Source of the DNA: Adiantum capillus-veneris
Taxonomy: Eukaryota; Streptophyta; Polypodiopsida; Polypodiales; Pteridaceae
Reading direction: 5' to 3'
DNA: 64,000 nt
Assembly: GCA_014529385.2 (NCBI GenBank)
Contig: CM043950.1
Coordinates: 71,342,435-71,406,434, forward strand
The position numbers were made by a program, and so were the translations under genes. Every line of letters begins with the position of its first letter. Position 1 is the first letter of the stretch. Under the pieces are notes generated by a model. The model saw nothing but the letters and a program-made list of their open reading frames with translations. It was not told the origin of the DNA and searched no databases. This document shows, one piece after another, positions 29,459 through 40,048 of this stretch.

Positions 29459-30825
29459 AGTAGACGTTGGATGTTACATGCTAATGCTAGCCGGTATGGT
29501 CTCATGGAAATAAAAACTTGGGTGTTGTGGTTGTGGAGCATAGGTTGTTGAAACAATGGGAGGGGTAGGGACTACATGAATGCGATGACCCATAGGTGCA
29601 TACGATTGGTACACACTTGTAGGTATTGTTGCAGGCATTGAGCTACCATGTAGCAGAGCTTTACTAACAAATGAGGTCTATGGCGTGTTTCTCGGCATGC
29701 CCATCATTGGGGTAGGCATGGTAGCCGTGGTGTCATCAAGGGAAAGATGAGCTATACTTGGAAAGTAAAGCTATCACTTGTGGGCTCAGATTGCACTGAG
29801 ACCCCTCGCGAAACAACATATGGAGGATCCATCGGACTTACCGAAGGAGTCTCCATTTGTGATAAGGTCAGTTGTTTAGCCTTCCCTGTATCCAAGAATC
29901 TCATGAGACCCGTTGAAGGCATGTTGATCCCCTTGTTCTGTCTCTCTAACTCAATGACCCTATGGATGACCTCACAAATTCTTTGTTGTTGATCCTCCAC
30001 ACTAGTAGCACCCATTGTGGATTGTGGGACATCTAACCAACCCACGTGATAGGTGTGATCTGTGTATAGGTTGGTCTGAGTCTTTGTTTGTAGTTCATAC
30101 TCCTAGTTCTTATTAAAGAACACTCCATCTAGGATTCAGGTGCTAGGGGTGTCCTTTGAGCTAGATGCAATGTTGCTTTCTAGGGGTTCGCCCTTAGCGG
30201 TTGCTAAGTCAAGAGCACTCGATTGCTCTCTTAGCAAGGATATTGACATAGGGGCTTTCGCTTTTAACTCTCTTTGTTGCTCCACCTTGCGTAATCTCTC
30301 AATTTACTTTTCCCTTGCTGCAAGGATATATCGCTCAACCTCTTGCACTTCGGCAAGGCTTCTACCATCGGGTAATATGACCTCGGAGGGAAATAACTGT
30401 GAAGAGTCAGGAGGTGCAGTGAATGAAGTATTCACGTGTACATTATCTAAGGGTATAGGATCTACGTTGGTCATGAATGGAGAATTTACTTCCCCACCCC
30501 CCTCATTTACATCATTAGCTCCATGTTCGGAGAAAGTGGCTCTACTAAAGGTTTCCTTCAGACGGCTAAGCATGCTCGGCCCGTGTCTAGGACCCATGGC
30601 ATGCATGTCTTGGCTTGAGCTATCGGGATTACGCATTGGAAAACCTTCCATGACGTCGTAGTCAGAGAAAGAGTCACTAGCCGCTATGTTCCGGTCTTGG
30701 TTTGTACTACCTTGGGTCCCCACCGAGGGCCCGGAACCTAAAGTAGGTGGATAATGAGAACTCGCATAAGTCAAAATTCTCTCTAGTTGCTCTGTCTCTA
30801 GCACACTACCAGAGCGCAGATGCAT
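29459..30825 (-). pseudogene. gag: A-del Gag N-terminal extension
   Basis: Starts MHLRSGSVLETEQ at 30825. Pieces in different frames cover the extension seen in A-full (DYDVMEGFPMRNPDSSSQDM, ILPDGRSLAEVQEVERYI, then GLMRFLDTGKAKQL). The stop at 30304 and later shifts separate them. The extension is long (about 370 residues) and lacks a recognised domain. Confidence 0.72.
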
Positions 30826-31483
30826 GTGCCTTTGGCACCCTACAAGCGTCGCCGAATAACCTCGAAGGTCAACTGCTTACTTTTTTAAGCGTCCATTTTC
30901 ACTCGTGTTTTTTATGTTTTTTATATTTTTTAATGATCGATTTTTTTTATTAAAGTGTGTGATAGCTCAAAATGAGCGTACCACTCAGAGGGTCGCGGTG
31001 TGATTTACAGCACAACGTTCGGTCACCTGAAACTCCGTAGGTCGTCAAAAAAGTCAATTTTTAGCTACGTGTGACGCTAAAATTCGTAATTTTAAAGGGC
31101 GATAGATGTCTAAGCCTGAGTGTGAGCTTGGACTTGGGTCTGGGCTTGGGTCTGGGAGATATTCTCGATCCCAGTCCTACCTTTAATTTTTTATTTATTT
31201 TTTAATAGAGGATAAGGTCGCCGCGGCCTGCGCGAGAGCACACACACACTCTACCTACCTACTCCCAACTAATACACCTACTGTTACACACTAACACACT
31301 CTATTAGCTCTCACTGATCTACTTCCTACTTACTGTACATTACATTACACATAACTAACAACCTTAATACTAACACCTTACACAGAGAAAAAAACACAGT
31401 ACCTTTGAAAACTCCATTAACAAAAAAATTACATAGTAGTAACAAAAATCCTGCTTCTCAACACACACCCTCCTTCCTTACCT
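30826..31483 (-). other. A-del leader, truncated by D-1
   Basis: Homologous to the A-full leader (6800-6907 plus 13600-14150) but without element C, so it shows the empty site. It carries CCCAGACCCAAG-type repeats near 31130-31160. The 5' LTR and primer site are missing because D-1 begins at 31484. Confidence 0.65.
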
Positions 31484-32290
31484 TGATGGGGGATTTTCAC
31501 AAGCCAAGCTCCCATACCCCTCTTCTCTCGTCCCCACCCCATGAAAACCCCCTCTTAGTGATAAAAGGCATTGGAAAAAGTAAGAAAAAAATAAAGTATG
31601 ATTATGTAATATATAAGAAAGGTAAAATAGGCCACCTCATGCCTGCGGGGTAGCCCATCCCCACCTTGCCTCCTTTTTCTTCACTGTTGCCCCACCGGGT
31701 GTCCCTTTTCTCTCCTCCACTCAAAAGGTCAACCCCCTCTCTCTTCCCTTTGTCCTTTCTCCTTTCTCTCTCCCCTCAAGCTACCCCACCTCTCACCAAT
31801 AATGCATTATAACTCACCAATAATGCACCAACTCACATGCAACTTACCCTATCTTCCAAAATAGTATACCCCACCCCCTCTTTCTCTCTCCTATCATATC
31901 CCATGACCCAAATACCCCCCTCTCTCTCTAAAGGGCGCCATGTCTCTTGTCTTGTAGCTAAATAACCTCCCCCACACTCACACACACTCAGTTTCACTGA
32001 AAAAGGTGCCCACAGACCCATCCCCACCCGGTGGTTACCTGATTTTTCTTGTGTTCACACACATCTGCACATAGATTCACCTCTGAACACACTCCCCTCT
32101 CTCCCCTCTTGTAATTACTTTATTCTCCATGTCACCTCTCACTTTTTTTCATCAACCCATCTCTCTCTCATGAGACTGCTGTTCTGGCACATATACACAC
32201 AGCCAGACAAGTGGGGCCCACAGTCACATGGCCTATGTAGATAATGATTTCTTCATTTCTAAATTCTAGAATTTCTCCCCCCTCCTCCCC

Positions 32291-32298
32291 TATATAAA
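32291..32298 (+). promoter_or_regulatory. TATA box of D-1 5' LTR
   Basis: TATATAAA followed by GAGGGGTCACC. The same box is present in the truncated 3' LTR near 39984. Confidence 0.75.
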
Positions 32299-32892
32299 GA
32301 GGGGTCACCGTCACACAAAAACACACAATATCACCAAAGAACACACTATGCACTATGTGTGCCTAGTGCACACACACACACCCACACCATCACCATCACC
32401 GCAATCACCATGCTTGTCTTGAGCATGACCTCTACACCCTTGGCTATGGAAGATGAAGGGCAACTAAATGAAGGATGATGGCCATAATCCTCGTGCGAGT
32501 CTTCGCCATCAACTCCCACCTATCCGCCATGTGCTCTACCACTCTCTCCCTTCTCATTCCCCTACCCTATGCTCCCTATTTAATCGCCTAATTCTCTAAA
32601 TAAAGCTTGAGGTTTTGTGAGTATGTTTTCTTGCAATGTTTTGCCCATGTGAGGTGTGCGGAATCACCACCTAGTCTTGTGTTTTGGAGTGAGCTTGTGT
32701 ATATGTGAAGGGTGTGCAGATTCGCCATCCTTTTGTGATGCCTAAGTACTAAGCCGCTATACCCCCTCCCTCACACACACTCTCTCTCTCTCTCTCTCTC
32801 ACTTGATCTCATTCCCTTTCCTTTTCATCATTACTCCCAAGCATCCATCTCTCTTTGATGAAAAATTTGTTATGGTGGTGTGTTGTTTGCGT

Positions 32893-32920
32893 CCTAGCCG
32901 CTGAAGCTAGGTGGTGCCCC
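32893..32920 (+). ncRNA. U5 hairpin plus primer-site-like TGGTGCCCC (D)
   Basis: CCTAGC (32893-32898) and GCTAGG (32906-32911) form a 6-bp stem with a 7-base loop, followed at once by TGGTGCCCC. Equivalent structures occur in E, F and G with different but still complementary stems, so this is likely a structured element of the genomic RNA, not a separate transcript. Confidence 0.55.
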
Positions 32921-33015
32921 CTGTTTGCTTTACCATGACAGGCTCGAGGCGCGCCATTTGGTCCCCGATGTTTTAGAGGCCGTCGGGGTTCGGGGTTTGC
33001 TTTGCTCCCATCATT

Positions 33016-33033
33016 TGGTGCCCCCACGGAGGA
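33016..33033 (+). promoter_or_regulatory. D-1 primer-binding site
   Basis: TGGTGCCCCCACGGAGGA starting two bases after the LTR end. F and G have almost the same site. The matching tRNA 3' end would be TCCTCCGTGGGGGCACCA; I could not assign it. Confidence 0.75.
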
Positions 33034-33086
33034 TCTTTTCATGAAACCCTTCAGTTTACAAGACTGAAACCCTTAAACTATTGTGA

Positions 33087-33350
33087 ATGGATGAATGGCT
33101 AGCAAGATTTGATAATTGGACGACAGAAGAAGAAGAGCTCCAAGCACAACTAGACGAACTCCGCATCTCCATCGAAGCTTGAGTGCCAAGCGTAACGGTA
33201 ATCGATTTGCAGTGGGAGAGTCAACAAACACGCCAAACCCAGTGGATATACATAGGCCAAGTGCCAAGAAGAAGAAGGAGAAGGTCGAAACCATGTCCGC
33301 AACCTACAACCAACCCACAACAACAAAATGGAAAGAGCTCTACACAATAG
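33087..33350 (+). pseudogene. D-1 leader ORF alpha (about 87 codons)
   Basis: Starts MDEWLARFDNWTTEEEELQA with a short coiled-coil-like helix, is stopped by TGA at 33180, and continues in frame as VPSVTVIDLQWES and TQWIYIGQVPRRRRRR to TAG 33348. Element F has CGA at the premature stop, so this is a C-to-T change. It overlaps ORF beta by 23 bases in another frame. Unknown function. Confidence 0.5.
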
Positions 33351-33552
33351 AGAATCAACACTATTCTACTTTGAGAATCGGGTAACTCAAGTCACCGAGG
33401 TAATTATCACAGTCAGTTTTCAAGTCGCACCTGATGCTGCAGCATAGATAACGGAAGCATTGGCTCACACTCTCACTAGAGAAATTAGGGATCTACTGAG
33501 TTTGTTTCAGGAAAGAACACCACCCTCTCCCACAAGCTTGGACAGTGACTAA
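33328..33552 (+). pseudogene. D-1 leader ORF beta (74 codons)
   Basis: Homologue of the intact ORF at 56441-56665 in F. It reads MERALHNRESTLFYFENRVT, then a hydrophobic VTEVIITVSFQV and a helix ALAHTLTREIRDLLSLFQ. A TAG at 33445 replaces CAG of F. Beta may be a distant relative of pg70 (R-V, then V-I-x-V and Q spacing), but similarity is weak. Confidence 0.5.
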
Positions 33553-33569
33553 GAACCTCTAAGCTTCAC

Positions 33570-33788
33570 ATGAATCAGTACAACCTACCTCAAGACAGAT
33601 CACACATACCAACACGTGTACGCTCAATCAAGGTAATACTGGATTTCAAGGCTCACTACCAGAACGTCATTGACACCATGCTGGGTGGGGAGCGATTTTT
33701 TGAGGTTCTGGCATCAGATCAACCATTTGTCCTACCTTTGGTACAAGGCAATGTACCGTTTGAAGTTTTAATGTATGTCCTAGTATAA
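33570..33788 (+). CDS. pg70 small protein of D-1 (72 aa)
   Basis: Begins MNQYNLPQDRSH and has the family blocks VRSIKVILDFKAHYQ, NVIDTMLGGERFFEVL, QPFVLPLV and the terminal PFEVLMYVLV. Intact although D-1 Gag is not. It lies 83 bases before the gag ATG. F and D-2 carry near-identical copies. Unknown function. Confidence 0.7.
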   Translation: MNQYNLPQDRSHIPTRVRSIKVILDFKAHYQNVIDTMLGGERFFEVLASDQPFVLPLVQGNVPFEVLMYVLV

Positions 33789-33871
33789 GAGGGTATACAC
33801 GCCTCCTTGTAAAGAAGAAAAAAACTTTTGTAAGTTAAGCAGTGTGTCTTTCTAGCTCTCTCTCAGTAATC

Positions 33872-34672
33872 ATGGCAAGTGTAGCATTTCCAACATTTAA
33901 AGGAAAGAAGGGGGAGGATTTGGTAACAGACTTCCTAGATGACTTTGAAGTAGCATGTGTAGTGAGCAACAAAGATACGGATGAATCCCGGGTTAGAATC
34001 TTTAAGCATCTCATGAAGCTAGAAGCTAGATCATGGTACAATGCACTTCCACAAGCAACCAAGGATGACTGGGAACCCTTAAAAACCGCTTTTAAGAGGA
34101 CCTTTGGGGGAGGTACCACTTCAGAAAAGTTGTGGGACAAGTTGAGAGACTTGAAGCAGGAGGGTCTTTTAGAATATGCCACCTATGAGTCCAAATTTGT
34201 GGATTTGTGGGAACGGTGGGTTGAGTCACTGGCTAGGGGGGAAGCTGCACCCGATTTCCTATAAAAAGATTGGTTCACGCATGGCTTATGGCCGCTTCTC
34301 AAGGAGAAGGTGAAAGGTAGATTCCCGGCTACGTACGAGTTAGCCGTTGAGATTGCTCGCCTTAAAGACAAGAAGCTGCGAATGAAATCCAAAGAAACCG
34401 AGTCAATAGAATCAGGAACATCGCGTCGACCAACAACTACGACAACCACCATTCCACCACCACCACCGGCTCTTGGGGTAAGAGATGACCAACAAGATAT
34501 GTTGGCCCATATTACTGACCAACTGCAAAATTTGTCTGTCCACTTAATACAACAAGGGAGGAGTCAAGAAAGAGATCAAGACCATGGAAGAGCACGACGA
34601 CAAAACAAGGAGTATCATTGCTACAACTACGAAGAAGATGGTCACGGTATGTACTACTGTCCCAAACCATGA
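33872..34672 (+). pseudogene. gag: D-1 Gag
   Basis: Starts MASVAFPTFKGKKGEDLV. The capsid core has LMKLEARSWYNALPQATKDD and FGGGTTSEKLWDKLRDLKQE. In-frame TAA at 34262 (AAA in D-2) and TGA at 34670 (CGA in D-2) break it. The knuckle reads CYNYEEDGHGMYYC; its second cysteine is tyrosine, while D-2 keeps CYNCAEDGHGMYYC. A polyproline linker follows. Confidence 0.85.
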
Positions 34673-35941
34673 CAAAACTATAATAGAGGAGGTAGGAGGA
34701 ACCAATTGTCACCCCCTAGAGAAAGAACACCCCCACCCCGAGCACCACCCCCACCAACAAAAATTCTACGTCCACCCCAGACACCACTACAAGCATCCAT
34801 CCCACCTCTTCCACCAGCCCCACCACCTGATCGCCCTGTAAACATCATAAGGCTAGAAGAGAAAGGAAAAGCCGTAGTAGTGGATCCACCGAGAGCAAAG
34901 GAGAGGGACAAGGGTAAGGAGAAGGTAACCTTTTTAGAACCACTTGAAGCCATGACTGTGAAAAGAGCTAGGAGGGAGAAAGCTACACAATCAGATGATG
35001 AGAGAAGCATGAGAGGAGAAACTAGCAAGAGACCATCCAGGCCACGACGAAAATTGGGCATCACTGACTTCCAGCCAGGGGAAAGTTCTAAGCCCTATGA
35101 TCTAACATTGGATGTGGCAGATCAAGGACCGAAGATTACATGGCCACAGCTGTTACATCTTGCACCAAAAGTAAGGCGACAATGGTCTAAAATGGTAAGT
35201 ACAAGACGCTCCAAAACAAAGGTAGCCGGAGCAATTTCGGGATGCAACATGGATGACATCCTTCCAATTGTCGACGTAAACATAAAAGGAAAGAGGGTTG
35301 GAAACACCTACATTGATGGAGGTTCACAAATCTGTGTAATGAGCGAAGCTATGATGCTTCAATTAGGGCTCGAGGTTGACAGGCCTTCTTCATGCAAGGC
35401 AAAGATGGAAAACAACGAAAAAGTAAAGTGTGTGGGTGTGGTAAGTGCCGTGAAAATCAAAGCTTTCAACACTGAGGTAGAGGTAGATGTTTTTGTAACG
35501 CCTACTAAGGGGGAGGGCTATCCACTAATTTTGGGAAGGCCATGGTTGATGGCCATGAAGGCAAAACAGGACTGGGGTACTGGCCTTCTACGCATGACCG
35601 GTAAGAAAGGGGAGACAATCTACTACGACATGAGGATTGGCAAGCAGAAGCAAATGAATCTGGAAACATCGGCAGATGAAACCACTAGCGAATCTTCCAG
35701 TTCTGAGGAGGAGACCACATCCACTGAAGAAAGTGACAGTTCCATTGATGTGATGGGTATCATTATGAAGGATCCACAAAGGGTAAGCACAACTGGTGAT
35801 CCATCACCAAAAGGGAAACCCAATGAAGAGGAGAGAAAATCACCTGGCCTAGGAGGAAGTAGGTTGAAGGGTATGTTGTCTACGGAATTAACACTTGAGG
35901 AGAAAGATAGTTTTTTTGCAAATGTTGATGGGATTTCCTAA
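34673..35941 (+). pseudogene. D-1 linker and aspartic protease
   Basis: Same frame as Gag: a proline-rich linker, a basic stretch, then a conserved GPKITWPQLLHLAPKVRRQW block also present in D-2 and G, and the retropepsin with YIDGGSQICVMS (DGG active site) and LILGRPWLMAMKAKQDW. An acidic serine-rich tail (TTSESSSSEEETTSTEES) follows. One extra T in a T-run near 35910 (seven versus six in D-2) shifts the frame before RT. Confidence 0.85.
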
Positions 35942-37316
35942 CCTCTTCACTAACAACTATGAAAGAATCATAGGAATTACAGTGGTGGAACATCATATTA
36001 AGCTGAAGGAAGGGGTAAAACCAGTTGTGCAAAAGCTACCACGATTGGGGGTCATACAAGAAAAGGCACTCTTGGCCGAGGTAAGGAAACTGATGGAGGC
36101 GGGATTCATCTATTCTGTAGAAAACTCAGAATGGGTGCCACCCGTAGTGGTGACACCTAAAAAGAATGGTAAGTGGAGGGTCTGTGTTGACTACAAACCA
36201 CTAAATGCAGCTACAAAGAGAGACCACTTTCCTCTCCCTTTCTTGGATGAAATTCTGAATGAAGTAGCGGGTTTTGAATGCTATACCGTCTGTGATGGTT
36301 ATTCTGGATACTTTCAAATACGCATAGCCTTGGAAGATCAGCTAAAAACCACTTTTATCACGCCATGGGGTTGTTTTGCATACAGGGTTATGCCATTTGG
36401 TCTCACAAATGCACCTGCCACATTCCAAAGATATGTCACATATGTTTTTCAACCGTTCTTTGGAACATCCATAAGAGTGTTCATTGATGATTTTTGTATA
36501 TATAGCTCCCGTATTTCACATTTAGAAAAGGTAACTGAAGGTTTGGCCAGGTTGCAGAGCCTAGGTGGGCAATTAAATGTGGATAAATGCCACATTGGGG
36601 AGAGTAAAGTCATTCTACTAGGCCATGAAATTTCAGTTAAAGGTATCAACGCCGAACCATGTAAGGTGTCCGCACTCATAGAACTACCTTCACCAACGAC
36701 CGCACATCAACTAGTCTCTTTTCTACAGAAGGTGAGGTACTTAAGTAGATTCATACATCTACTATCACAACTTGTTCTACCACTACAACAACTCACTCAA
36801 AGATCAACTTTCACTTGGGACGAGGAAAGCGAACATCACTACAACAAGGTAAAGGAGGTCTTAGCCACTCTGCCAACTATCTCACCACCTAAGTGGGATG
36901 AAAAATTCTATGTCACCTCAAGTGTTGGTGATGACTCATTGAGGGCTGTGCTACTCCAAAAGGATACAATGACATCTTTCATGAGGCCAATCTACTTCTC
37001 TAGTTGAATGATGACAGCAGGAGAGAAAGGTTTCACCCATGTGGAACACTTAGTCCTAGCTCTTAGATTTGCAACTACAAAGTTTAGGTCATATTTGCTG
37101 TCTAAGCAATTTGTGATTCTAACCACGGATGAAATATTTCCCTATGTTGTACAACACATGGATGTGTCTGCTAGAATTACTAAATGGCTAGTTTGTCTGG
37201 AAGAGTTTGACTACACAGTACAGGTAGAAAGAACGACAAGGGCAAGTTTGGGGGGACTCATGACCTACCAAGTCTTTGAAAGGAAGGAGAAGCAATCTAA
37301 GGAAGGAGAAGTCTGA
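35895..37316 (+). pseudogene. pol: D-1 reverse transcriptase and degenerate first RNase H
   Basis: RT motifs: WRVCVDYKPLNAATKRDHFP, CDGYSGYFQIRIA, FGLTNAPATFQR and the catalytic FIDDFCIYSS; thumb region LLGHEISVKGINAEP. The next domain aligns with RNase H, but the first catalytic position reads FYVTSSVGDDS and the TDH position reads TTDEIF, so the active site is not kept. It may act as a tether domain, as in retroviruses. TGA codons at 37005 and 37314 break the frame. Confidence 0.85.
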
Positions 37317-39128
37317 TTACCTCCAGTACCACCGATGGTAGAAGGAGCATACTCTCTCTACTTTGATGGAGCCTACAAGCGAGCGTCCGACAAAGCAGCT
37401 GCAGGCATAGTGGTCTTTGATGACAAAGGGACGAAGGTATTTTCGTTGGGCCAATTGTTAGATTCACATTCTAACAATGAAGCTGAGTATGCAGCACTAA
37501 CCAAGGGTCTACAATGGTGCGTCTCGCAAGGTGTACAACGCCTTAATGTATTTGGGGATGCTCTACTTCTTGTAAGGCAAGTAAATGGAGCATGGACATG
37601 CAAGAATCCTAGTTTAAGGACTCACTTAAGTGGTGTAAAAACCTTGTTGGATAAGTTTGAAGAAGTTCAAATACACCATATCCCAAGGGCTCAAAACCAA
37701 GAAGCAGATGCCCTAGCAAGTGAAAGACTACAGGAAGTGGTGGTTGGAGCAATAAAACTAAAGCTCCCTCTATTTCAAGGAAGTGATGCCTTGCCTGACA
37801 TCATGCATTTTTTGGAAACAGGGGAATGCCCATCACATTTAACAAAGGAACAGAAGCAATGGCTGACGCGGAAGGCCACAAGGTATCGACTCATCAATGA
37901 CGGTTTGTACTGTAAGGGTAAGGACCAAATACTCAGGAAGGTCCCTCTCTCTCAGGAAATCACGGGAGTAACTGCTAGCTGTCACGACGGGGTTTGTGGT
38001 GGTCACTTTGCCCTATACATAACAAGTAGGAAAATCTTGCAGGCAGGCTTCATATGGCCTAGCCTCAACCGTGATGTACACCACTGGTGCAAAACATGTA
38101 AGTTGTGTCAAAAGGCCGGCACTAGGTCACTTATGCCTGAACCACATACACCTATTCTCTCATATGGCCCATTTGAAAAATGGGGTATCGATGCCATTGG
38201 GCCATTACCTAGGGCCAACTCAGGAAAATTCTACATTATCATGGGGGTCGACTACATGACTAGATGGGCAGAGGCTACAGCCACTACTAGAATCACAGCG
38301 GTAGAGGTAGCTAAATTTATCTACGAGCACATATGCTGTAGGTTTGGCACACCTTTAGAGATCATCTCTTATAGAGGGCCAGGTTTCAGAGCAGACTTGG
38401 TAGGAGAATTAATGCAGAAATTGGGCATTACAAGGAGGCACTCTTCACCATATTACCCTCAATGTAATGGCCTAGTTGAAAAGGTAAATGGAATGGTTTC
38501 TAAAATTATTACCATGCAGGTAAACAATCATCCTGGAGACTGGGATAAGTATCTACTACCAGCTTTATGGGCCTACAGAACTTCATTTCGTACATCCTTG
38601 GGATTCACACCGTATCATCTAGTATTTGGTAAGGAAGCAATCTTGCCCATTGAAGTGCAACTACAAAGTCTCAGAGTAATGGCAAGCCAGCTTCAACAGC
38701 CCAACATGCATTTGAGAGATCACATCATCAACTTGGAAAGACTGCAGCTGGACAGAGAAGAAGTAATAAATTATTATGCAGCACAAGCAGAGCATAGACG
38801 GCTTAGCTTTAACGAGCATCTCCGGAAAAAAGAATTGAAGAAAGCAATGTTGGTGCTCCGCTATGACAATCGCTTCGACACGCGCAAGGATAAGAAACTC
38901 CTACTCCGATGGGAAGGTCCTTTCATCGTCAGGAAAAAGTATACCAATGGAAGCTACCAGCTTATGGAGGCTGATGGAAAACTTCATAAAACCAGGGTAA
39001 ATGGTTGGCGACTTAAACCTTATTTTCTTCGATTTGACCAGGCTCCACCAATTGACATTCGAGATGAGGACACACCATCAGCCGCCACCTCCGACGATAA
39101 TGATCAAACAGATGAGCTAGAGACATGA
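37317..39128 (+). pseudogene. pol: D-1 archaeal-type RNase H and integrase
   Basis: The second RNase H has intact carboxylates: LYFDGAYKRAS, SNNEAEYAAL, VFGDALLLV and NQEADALAS, as in plant Tat elements with dual RNase H. Then come the integrase zinc region (GGHFALYITSRKILQAGF, CKTCKLCQ), the core with GVDYMTRWAEA, IISYRGPGF (second Asp replaced by Tyr) and CNGLVEKVNG, and a GPF-type C-terminal domain (LRWEGPFIV, VNGWRLKPYF). The 597-codon frame from 37335 is unbroken, but the lost Asp should abolish integration. Confidence 0.88.
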
Positions 39129-39140
39129 ATGCCTCTAGCC

Positions 39141-39156
39141 AAAAGGGGAGGGCTAA
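39141..39156 (+). promoter_or_regulatory. D-1 polypurine tract
   Basis: AAAAGGGGAGGGCTAA directly before TGATGGGGG. F shares GGGGAGGGCTAA at the same place. Confidence 0.8.
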
Positions 39157-40048
39157 TGATGGGGGCTTTTCACAAGCCAAGCTCCCATACCCCTCTTCTC
39201 TCGTCCCCACCCCATGAAAACCCCCTCTTATGGAGGGAGTGATAAAAGGCATTGGAAAAAGTAAGAAAAAAAAAGTATGATTATGTAAATATATAAGAAA
39301 GGTAAAATAGGCCAGCTCATGCCTGCGGGGTAGCCCATCCCCACCTTGCCTCCTTTTTCTTCACTGTTGCCTCACCGGGTGTCCCTTTTCCTCTCCTCCA
39401 CTCAAAAGGTCAACCCCCTCTCTCTTCCCTTTGTCCTTTCTCCTTTCTCTCTCCCCTCAAGCTACCCCACCTCTCACCAATAATGCATTATAACTCACCA
39501 ATAATGCACCAACTCACATTCAACTTGCCCTATCTTCCAAAATAGTATACCCCACCCCCTCTTTCTCTCTCCTATCATATCCCATGACCCAAATACCCCC
39601 CCTCTCTCTAAAGGGCGACATGTCTCTTGTCTTGTAGCTAAATAACCTCCCCCACACTCACACACACTCAGTTTCACTGAAAAAGGTGCCCACAGACCCA
39701 TCCCCACCCGGTGGTTACCTGATTTTTCTTGTGTTCACACACATCTGCACACAGATTCACCTCTGAACACACTCCCCTCTCTCCCCTCTTGTAATTACTT
39801 TATTCTCCATGTCACCTCTCACTTTTTTTCATCAACCCTTCTCTCTCTCTTAGTCTCTCTCTCATGAGACTGCTGTTCTGGCACATATACACACAGGTAG
39901 ACAAGTGGGGCCCACAGTCACATGGCCTATGTAGATAATGATTTCTTCATTTCTAAATTCTAGAATTTCTTCCCCCTCCTCCCCTATATAAAGAGGGGTC
40001 ACCATCACACAAAAACACACAATATCACCAAAGAACACACTATGCACT
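39157..40048 (+). repeat. D-1 3' LTR, truncated
   Basis: Matches the first ~890 bases of 31484-33013, TATA box included, and stops after CACTATGCACT. The next base begins E aRNH coding sequence. R-U5 with the hairpin is missing. Looks like a deletion breakpoint. Confidence 0.88.

Larger units (their letters stand above)
4588..31483 (-). mobile_element. A-del: internally deleted family A element, split by A-full
   Basis: Minus-strand family A copy read from a leader near 31480 down to a 3' region ending near 4588. It is interrupted at 26230/5801 by A-full. Present, in order: leader, Gag with a long N-terminal extension, zinc knuckles, protease, C-terminal WVPK tail, 3' untranslated part. Missing: RT, RNase H, integrase and the second protease, a block spanning roughly 18900-23000 in A-full. 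Both ends are cut: the 3' end at 4588 and the 5' end by the D-1 LTR at 31484. It is inferred to be a non-autonomous deletion derivative. Confidence 0.85.
31484..33013 (+). repeat. D-1 5' LTR (1530 bases)
   Basis: Starts TGATGGGGGATTTTCAC, ends GCTCCCATCA, and is matched by 39157-40048 over its first part. TATATAAA lies at 32291-32298. It holds a CT run near 32774-32800 and the conserved U5 hairpin at 32893-32911. Confidence 0.9.
31484..40048 (+). mobile_element. D-1: Tat-like Ty3/gypsy element with truncated 3' LTR
   Basis: 5' LTR 31484-33013, primer site, three leader ORFs, Gag, protease, RT, degenerate RNase H, archaeal-type RNase H, integrase, polypurine tract, then a 3' LTR that stops at 40048 after about 890 of 1530 bases. 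It joins E sequence there without a target duplication. Stops and one frameshift inactivate it. D-2 (50462-60315) is a closer-to-intact relative. Confidence 0.9.

Noticed and set aside
33116-33385. 89-codon ORF in the D-1 leader
   Set aside because: It is a third frame across alpha and beta. The alpha and beta frames explain the D/F similarity better.
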